This document shows positions 33,916 through 38,470 of a stretch of 38,470 bases of DNA, one piece after another; position 1 is the first letter of the stretch, and each line of letters opens with the position of its first letter. A program made the translations under genes and the position numbers. Source of the DNA: a bacterium (GTDB lineage Bacteria; Bacillota_I; Bacilli_A; RF39; UBA660); the NCBI GenBank assembly GCA_029099845.1, contig JAQXOT010000014.1, forward strand, positions 72,879 through 111,348, given 5' to 3'. The notes beneath the pieces are model-generated. The model was given only the letters and a program-made list of their open reading frames with translations. It was not told the DNA's origin and made no database searches.

Positions 33916-34707
33916 TTGAAAACACGTTTAGATATTTATAAAAATAATTTGACTATACGCTTTAATTATAAAGAAAAAAAATATATGGCCTATTTTCCTA
34001 ATGGTGAACAAGCTTTAGATTTAAATCTTAAATCAGAAAAAATTTTAGCTAAAAAAAATAAGGAGCTTTTGCTGAATCCAAATTTATTGGAAAAGAAAAT
34101 GCAAGAAGCTAAGACAGCCTTGCGGTATGAGAAATTAAAAAATATGGGCTTTCGTTGTGATAGTTTTGAAGTTTTGTATAGTGAACGAGAGTTTGATGTA
34201 ATTGGTGATGATTTGGCTAGATACTTGGATCAATTAGTACATGAGGATGATGTGCTTATTGGGATTCATAGAACAGGTAGTGCTAGTTTAGATGATATTG
34301 CGAAGATTTTAAAATATGGGCTTGTTATTACTAGGTTAAATGGTAGTACAACAAATAGCTCAATACAGTTAGGAAATAACGTTGGTTATTATCCAAATAA
34401 TGAAACAATTATAAAAGAATTAATTAATGCTGATGCATATAAGTCTTCACTTGGCTCTATATTAATTAGAATTCCTGATTGTGATCTTGAAAAAGATATT
34501 TTTATGATTGATATGGAAACAGGAAATTTTATATTAGATCCAGCATATATTGTTGGCTTTATCCCGGTTGAAAAAGATGGGCATATTTCAGAAATTATTA
34601 CGGCAAAACAAGGCTATGATAAAGCCCCATTTAAGTCAATTGATACCCTTTATGATGATAGAGATTATGCTAGAAATTTAGAGCAAGGTTATAAAGAAAG
34701 CAAATAA
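33916..34707 (+). CDS. Protein of unknown function, possibly ADP-ribosyltransferase-like; the only plus-strand gene
   Basis: A 263-residue soluble protein. The start is TTG with GAGGTGAT upstream, unusual here. Residues 1-110 are charged and helical (KNKELLLNPNLLEKKMQEAK). The second half begins VLIGIHRTGSASLDDIAKIL then KYGLVITR, and ends FILDPAYIVGFIPVEKDG. An IHRT motif followed by an IAKILKYGL helix recalls the H-x-T plus helix opening of ADP-ribosyltransferase-fold enzymes (KptA, DarT and similar). The glutamate of that fold is not certain, so this is a weak inference. It interrupts the mraY-ftsW minus-strand cluster, with its own promoter and terminator, which suggests an insertion. Confidence 0.6.
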   Translation: MKTRLDIYKNNLTIRFNYKEKKYMAYFPNGEQALDLNLKSEKILAKKNKELLLNPNLLEKKMQEAKTALRYEKLKNMGFRCDSFEVLYSEREFDVIGDDLARYLDQLVHEDDVLIGIHRTGSASLDDIAKILKYGLVITRLNGSTTNSSIQLGNNVGYYPNNETIIKELINADAYKSSLGSILIRIPDCDLEKDIFMIDMETGNFILDPAYIVGFIPVEKDGHISEIITAKQGYDKAPFKSIDTLYDDRDYARNLEQGYKESK

Positions 34708-34716
34708 TTTAACAAA

Positions 34717-34760
34717 AAAATAAACCTCAATTCACGCAAAGTTGAATTGAGGTTTTCTTT
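34717..34760. terminator. Bidirectional terminator between the plus-strand gene and mraY
   Basis: AAACCTCAATTCA, an 8-base loop, TGAATTGAGGTTT: a 13-pair perfect stem with T-rich tails on both strands, serving two convergent genes. Confidence 0.9.
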
Positions 34761-34782
34761 TACTTTTTTGATATCTATTTTG

Positions 34783-35763
34783 CTATAGCCAAACACCGAA
34801 AATAATTCCAGCCATTGATAAAATTAGACCACATACCCAAAATAATTTTACAATATCTGTTTCCTGCCAACCTAATTTTTCAAAATGGTGATGGATTGGG
34901 GTCATTAAAAATAGTTTTTTATGAAAAACTTGAACCCAAAATGTTTGAATGATAACGCTTAAGGTCTCAATGACAAAAATGCTAGCAACTACAAGAAGCG
35001 TTAATTCGCGGTGAGTTAAAATAGCAATGGCTCCCATGACCCCGCCAAGTGCTAAAGAACCAGTGTCTCCCATAAATACTTTAGCTGGATAAGTATTATA
35101 TATTAGAAATCCTAGCAGACTACCAACAAGGATTAAACTAAAGATACCAATATCTTCAAAACCAACTATTAAGGAAATTAAGCTGAAAGCAATAAAGGCA
35201 ATGGCTGATAACCCACCAGCAAGACCATCTAGACCATCAGTAAGATTGACGGCATTGCTTGAGCCAACTAAAACAAAGAGAATAAATAGTCCATAAAGCC
35301 AGCCCATTTCAATATCAATATGTAGTGTTCCTATAACTAAAGCTGTTTGTCCACCGCTTCGCATATATATATAGAAAAAGCCTATAGCAATTAGGACTTG
35401 CATAAATAATTTTTGATAAGCGGTTAAGCCTTCGTTGTTGCCTTTTCTAATTGATAAAAAATCATCTAAGAAACCAATACAAGCATATCCTAAAAAAACT
35501 AGTAAGACTATGCCTAAATTTGAGGTATAGGAGATTTTATTTGTAATAATTAGACCAACCGTTGCGGCAACAGTCGATATAATAAATATTAATCCTCCCA
35601 TGGTAGGTGTTCCCTCTTTTTTACGATGAGTCTCACCAACAAAGATACTAATTTTTTGACCAGCATGCATTTTCTTTAAAAAAGGAATAATTACTAGTCC
35701 TAAAACTACCGATATTAAAAAGCCAATCATTATAGCAAAAATTGCCTTTGTTAATAGTAACAT
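34783..35763 (-). CDS. mraY: Phospho-N-acetylmuramoyl-pentapeptide transferase
   Basis: MraY transfers phospho-MurNAc-pentapeptide to undecaprenyl phosphate, making lipid I. It has 326 residues and ten membrane spans. Hallmarks: [17 protein letters not shown], the DD motif in [43 protein letters not shown] and [13 protein letters not shown]. All catalytic residues (the Asp pair, the third Asp and the HHH) are present. ATG 35763 is chosen because GGAG lies eight bases upstream; a GTG three codons earlier would overlap that site. It lies downstream of the PBP fragment and the coiled-coil gene, as part of a division and cell-wall cluster. Confidence 0.96.
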   Translation of the reverse strand: MLLLTKAIFAIMIGFLISVVLGLVIIPFLKKMHAGQKISIFVGETHRKKEGTPTMGGLIFIISTVAATVGLIITNKISYTSNLGIVLLVFLGYACIGFLDDFLSIRKGNNEGLTAYQKLFMQVLIAIGFFYIYMRSGGQTALVIGTLHIDIEMGWLYGLFILFVLVGSSNAVNLTDGLDGLAGGLSAIAFIAFSLISLIVGFEDIGIFSLILVGSLLGFLIYNTYPAKVFMGDTGSLALGGVMGAIAILTHRELTLLVVASIFVIETLSVIIQTFWVQVFHKKLFLMTPIHHHFEKLGWQETDIVKLFWVCGLILSMAGIIFGVWL

Positions 35764-35789
35764 TTTTGTCACTCCATTTCTCTTGTAAC

Positions 35790-35798
35790 ATTATATCA
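35790..35798 (-). promoter_or_regulatory. Extended -10 promoter of mraY
   Basis: TGATATAAT on the minus strand, about 27 bases before the ATG; the -35 is poor (TCATAA). Confidence 0.5.
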
Positions 35799-35866
35799 TA
35801 ATTGAATTATTATTATGAAAAAATGAATAATTTTAGACAAAACTTTACATTATTAAAGAATGTTTT

Positions 35867-37255
35867 TTATTTTTCAATTATTTTTACTTTGTTGTTATTT
35901 ATCGTTAAATTATTTTCTTGTTCTTGTTTTAACTCTATTAATTCTTCTTCTTTTTTGGTTAAAGATATAGAAATTTCCTCTAAATTTTCAAGTAATTTAT
36001 CATATTCTTTTACTTTGCCAAAATAGTCCTGATACTCATTTTTTAAGTCTTTGATAATTATAGTTAATTGTTGTTTTGTTTTACTGATTAAAGTAAGTGT
36101 TTTTGCAAGGGAAGCTAAACTATTAGTAATTTCTTGTTCATAGTCTGTTACTATGACATTTTTATAATGTTCTTCTTCTACTCGTGGCTGAAGATGATTG
36201 CGAAAAACATGAATTAGGCTAATAGTTAGACTGGCTATTCTAAGTGCACTTTTAGGCCCTGGTATTAAAACTTGGGGACTTATTAGATCACGAATAACGC
36301 GGCTGCGATTGTTTAAAAAACGTAATTTATAAGTTATTTTTTCTTCTTCACTATTGGCTTTTACTAATTTTTGATTTAATCTTTTAGCTAAACTTTCTTC
36401 TTCTATTTGAAATTTTAGTAAATCTCTATTAAAATCATCGAATGAGTCATATGATGATTTTAATTTTGAAAAGTGTTCTTCATCTATATTTTTTTGTTTT
36501 TTGCATAAATCAAGATTGGTTAAGATGATTTTTTTTCTTTCTTCTAGTTCTTCAATTTTTTTTGAAAGTAAAATGTATAAATCAGAATCTTTTATGTCTG
36601 GTGAAGGCTTATTTTGATTAAAGTCATTTAAATATATAGTAATCAATTCTTTAATAGCTTCTTGATTGTATGCTTTTTCTTGAGCATTTAGGGCTTGTTT
36701 TAAGGCTTCTAATTTGTTTGTAATTAAAGTTAGTCTATCTAATAATTTTTGGATAGTATCTAAATCACTGGAAGTTGATGCTGAGGAGTCAATAATTTGA
36801 TATTCATAGGATATTTCTTTTAATTCGGTCTTTATTTTTTTTAATTTTGTTTCATAGTAGGTAATAATTTCATTGTCTTCTATTTTTTTAAAGTCTTGGC
36901 TAATTGTAGTATTAGGAATATTTATACTAGTCTGTTCTTCTTCAATCACAACTCCATGATCTTTGGAGTGGTTCTTGTTAGGTTTTTCTTCGTTTACTTT
37001 TTTAGCTAGACTTGGGCATTCTTTTTTGGCTTTAGTTTGATTTAGTGAACTCATTTCTTTAAATATGGTGCAAACTACGGTTAATGGTAAAACTGTGATA
37101 AAACTTTTAATTTGATTTTCTTTTAATTTTTTTTCTTCTTGACTAATATCCGTTTCTTGACTATATTCTTGAAGTTTTACTTTTTGTTTTTTAGTAAGAT
37201 TAATAGTTCTTTGATTATTTTTTTGATTAGCTTTTGTAACTATTCTTGAGTTCAT
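35867..37255 (-). CDS. Coiled-coil protein of unknown function in the wall-synthesis cluster
   Basis: A 462-residue protein that I do not recognise. A basic N-terminus is followed near residues 50-63 by a short hydrophobic segment (FITVLPLTVVCTIF), which may be a weak membrane span. The rest is Lys/Glu/Leu-rich coiled coil (residues 120-320 and 375-455), separated by a conserved-looking block with NRSRVIRDLISPQVLIPGPK. CGGTGAT precedes the ATG. It sits between the PBP fragment and mraY, where murE or a division gene would often be. That context suggests a cell-envelope or division role, but nothing in the sequence proves it. Confidence 0.65.
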   Translation of the reverse strand: MNSRIVTKANQKNNQRTINLTKKQKVKLQEYSQETDISQEEKKLKENQIKSFITVLPLTVVCTIFKEMSSLNQTKAKKECPSLAKKVNEEKPNKNHSKDHGVVIEEEQTSINIPNTTISQDFKKIEDNEIITYYETKLKKIKTELKEISYEYQIIDSSASTSSDLDTIQKLLDRLTLITNKLEALKQALNAQEKAYNQEAIKELITIYLNDFNQNKPSPDIKDSDLYILLSKKIEELEERKKIILTNLDLCKKQKNIDEEHFSKLKSSYDSFDDFNRDLLKFQIEEESLAKRLNQKLVKANSEEEKITYKLRFLNNRSRVIRDLISPQVLIPGPKSALRIASLTISLIHVFRNHLQPRVEEEHYKNVIVTDYEQEITNSLASLAKTLTLISKTKQQLTIIIKDLKNEYQDYFGKVKEYDKLLENLEEISISLTKKEEELIELKQEQENNLTINNNKVKIIEK

Positions 37256-37302
37256 GTTATCACCGTATTAAGTTTATCATATTTTTTGGCTTATTGATAA
37301 TT

Positions 37303-38343
37303 TTATTCTAAAAGTAAACGGATGGTTCCGCGGTCTTCTAGCTTGCTACCAGCTTCAGGTGATTGAGAGACGACAGTTTGGCCTGTTCCGGTATATTCAA
37401 TGTTAAAATTTACTAATAATTTTTTGGCTTCGGTAACTGATAAATTTGTAACATTTGGGACTTCATATAAAATTTTGTCTGTCCATTCTAGATCCTTTTC
37501 TAAACCTGATGATTGAGGACTGATATCTAGGGCATCTATAATATCCAAAAGAATACGCCTAGCTATTGGAGTCGTAGTATAGCTAGAAAGTAAGGCTGTA
37601 TTTTTAGGATTGTCAATAGCAAGATATAAAACAGCTTGAGGGTCGTTTGATGGAACTACTGCCATAAATGACATGATATAATTTCCTACTAGATATCTAC
37701 CATTTTCTACTTTCTGAGCAGTACCCGTTTTGCCCCCAATTCGATAGCCATCAATATAAGCTGATTTCCCACCGCCTTTAGCAACAACACTTTCTAAAGC
37801 ATGGCGCATAATACTTGAAGTTTCACTACTAATTACCTTGCGAACTAAGCTTTTACTATGTTCTTCAATAATAGTATTAGTATTCTTGTCAAAAATATTC
37901 TTAACAATATATGGCTTATATAAATAGCCACCATTTACAACTGCGGATACGGCTGTTACTTGTTGAATAGGTGTAACACTTATTCCTTGACCAAAGGCAG
38001 TAGTTGATAGTTCTACATTACCTACTTTGTCTAAATCGAATAAAATGCCAGTTGATTCCCCATTTAGGTCTACGCCTGTTTTTTCACCAAAGCCAAATTT
38101 TTCGATATAGCTAAATAGTTTTTCTTTTCCCAGTTCTTGACCTAATTTTACAAAGCCAGGATTACAAGAATTTTGTAGTACTTGTAAATATGTTTGATCT
38201 CCGTGACCACCAGCTTTCCAGCAACGCATAGTAGTACCATCAACGGTAACTTTTCCAGAATCATAGAAATGATCATGCTCTAAGTCTACAATTTTTTCTT
38301 CAACGGCACTTGCCATAGTAATAATTTTGAACGTACCTACCAT
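37303..38343 (-). pseudogene. Class B penicillin-binding protein (SpoVD/FtsI-like), N-terminally truncated
   Basis: The 346-residue remainder of a transpeptidase that cross-links peptidoglycan. It begins MVGTFKIITMASAVEE, where intact relatives read EPGSTFKIITMASALEE. It therefore starts at the SxxK box with Gly in place of the catalytic Ser, and lacks the whole N-terminal half and membrane anchor. The SxN motif (SCN, 59-61) and KTG (205-207, GGKTGTAQK) are present, and a PASTA domain ends the protein (VPNVTNLSVTEAKKLL). In-frame sequence upstream stops at a TAA only 11 codons before, and that region belongs to an ArsC-like gene and its terminator. There is no ribosome site. A rearrangement or a misassembly is likely. 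Confidence 0.8.
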
Positions 38344-38360
38344 TTGGTGATTAGCAAATA

Positions 38361-38388
38361 AAAAAGGAATATATTAATTACATTCCTT
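38361..38388 (-). terminator. Terminator of the ArsC-like gene
   Basis: On the minus strand AAGGAAT, an 11-base loop, ATTCCTTTTTT: seven pairs plus a T6 tail, overlapping the stop codon. Confidence 0.75.
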
Positions 38389-38470
38389 AATTGTATTCCA
38401 TTCTATTTCTTTGAATCCTATTAAAACTATATCATCTAATTCTAATAAAGGTCTTTTTACAAGCATACCA
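38374..38470 (-). CDS. ArsC/Spx-family protein, C-terminal end (runs off the right edge)
   Basis: The last 31 codons read GMLVKRPLLELDDIVLIGF then KEIEWNTIKECN and stop at 38374. LVKRPLL followed by a VLIGF strand and EW is the C-terminal signature of the ArsC/Spx/MgsR thioredoxin-fold family, where the Arg of KRP is functionally important. The Cys-containing N-terminus is beyond the window, so arsenate reductase and Spx-type regulator cannot be told apart. Its own terminator follows at once. The gene is unrelated to the PBP frame that begins 31 bases downstream. Confidence 0.75.
   Translation of the reverse strand, partial: GMLVKRPLLELDDIVLIGFKEIEWNTIKECN

Overview
The window is AT-rich, roughly 30% GC by eye. 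It looks like a chromosomal piece from a low-GC Gram-positive bacterium (Bacillota), probably an uncultured gut member of the Bacilli/Erysipelotrichia/RF39 type. Reasons: a Firmicutes-style rplU leader, AddAB instead of RecBCD, a YceD-rpmF operon, wall-synthesis genes (mraY, ftsW, a PBP fragment), sigma-A-like promoters and AGGAGG or GGTGAT ribosome sites. Tryptophan is TGG and TGA ends some genes, so this is the standard bacterial code and not the Mycoplasma code. Almost everything is on the minus strand; one gene (33916-34707) is on the plus strand. No rRNA, tRNA, IS element or CRISPR array was seen.

Left to right: (1) 1-290, the start of rplU with its leader RNA and a strong promoter. (2) 419-6311, a tandemly duplicated two-gene module: a protein ending in a RelE-like domain, translationally coupled to a large helical protein of unknown function. 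(3) 6510-11941, addB-addA. (4) 12096-14881, a small secreted bacteriocin-like protein followed by ABC-2 permeases and an ATPase; one permease is split between two frames. (5) 14940-16060, a gene-poor stretch with an XRE regulator broken by a stop at its conserved Trp. (6) 16089-17376, a membrane-anchored protein, yceD and rpmF. (7) 17471-20282, two FAD-dependent oxidoreductases. (8) 20363-30590, a surface and secretion region: a prepilin with an unusual A-poor, GC-rich 3' end and a poly-G promoter, an M13 peptidase with a NatAB-like ABC exporter, two paralogous membrane-anchored thioredoxin-fold proteins, two further anchored proteins and a giant prepilin with a 12-cysteine tail. (9) 30811-32550, a DUF1810 protein and an alpha/beta hydrolase with a coiled C-terminal domain. 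(10) 32701-38343, a wall-synthesis cluster with ftsW, mraY, a coiled-coil protein and a PBP that starts exactly at its active-site motif without the catalytic Ser. (11) 38374-38470, the 3' end of an ArsC/Spx-family gene.

The most promising unexplained biology is in region 8. The prepilin at 20363-21628 has a DUF6273-like C-terminus whose last 129 bases are poor in adenine and rich in GC, as expected of a retroelement-diversified target. Its promoter has G7 and A7 tracts inside a 20-nt -35/-10 spacer, as expected of a phase-variable promoter. Nearby, the Cys-rich prepilin, a protein with duplicated Cys-pair domains and two exported thioredoxins look like an oxidative-folding and surface-assembly module. 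The RelE-like/helical tandem module, the Prp-like cleavage motif on L32 and the decapitated PBP are further points to check. No reverse transcriptase, template repeat or prepilin peptidase is in the window, so these ideas remain inference.
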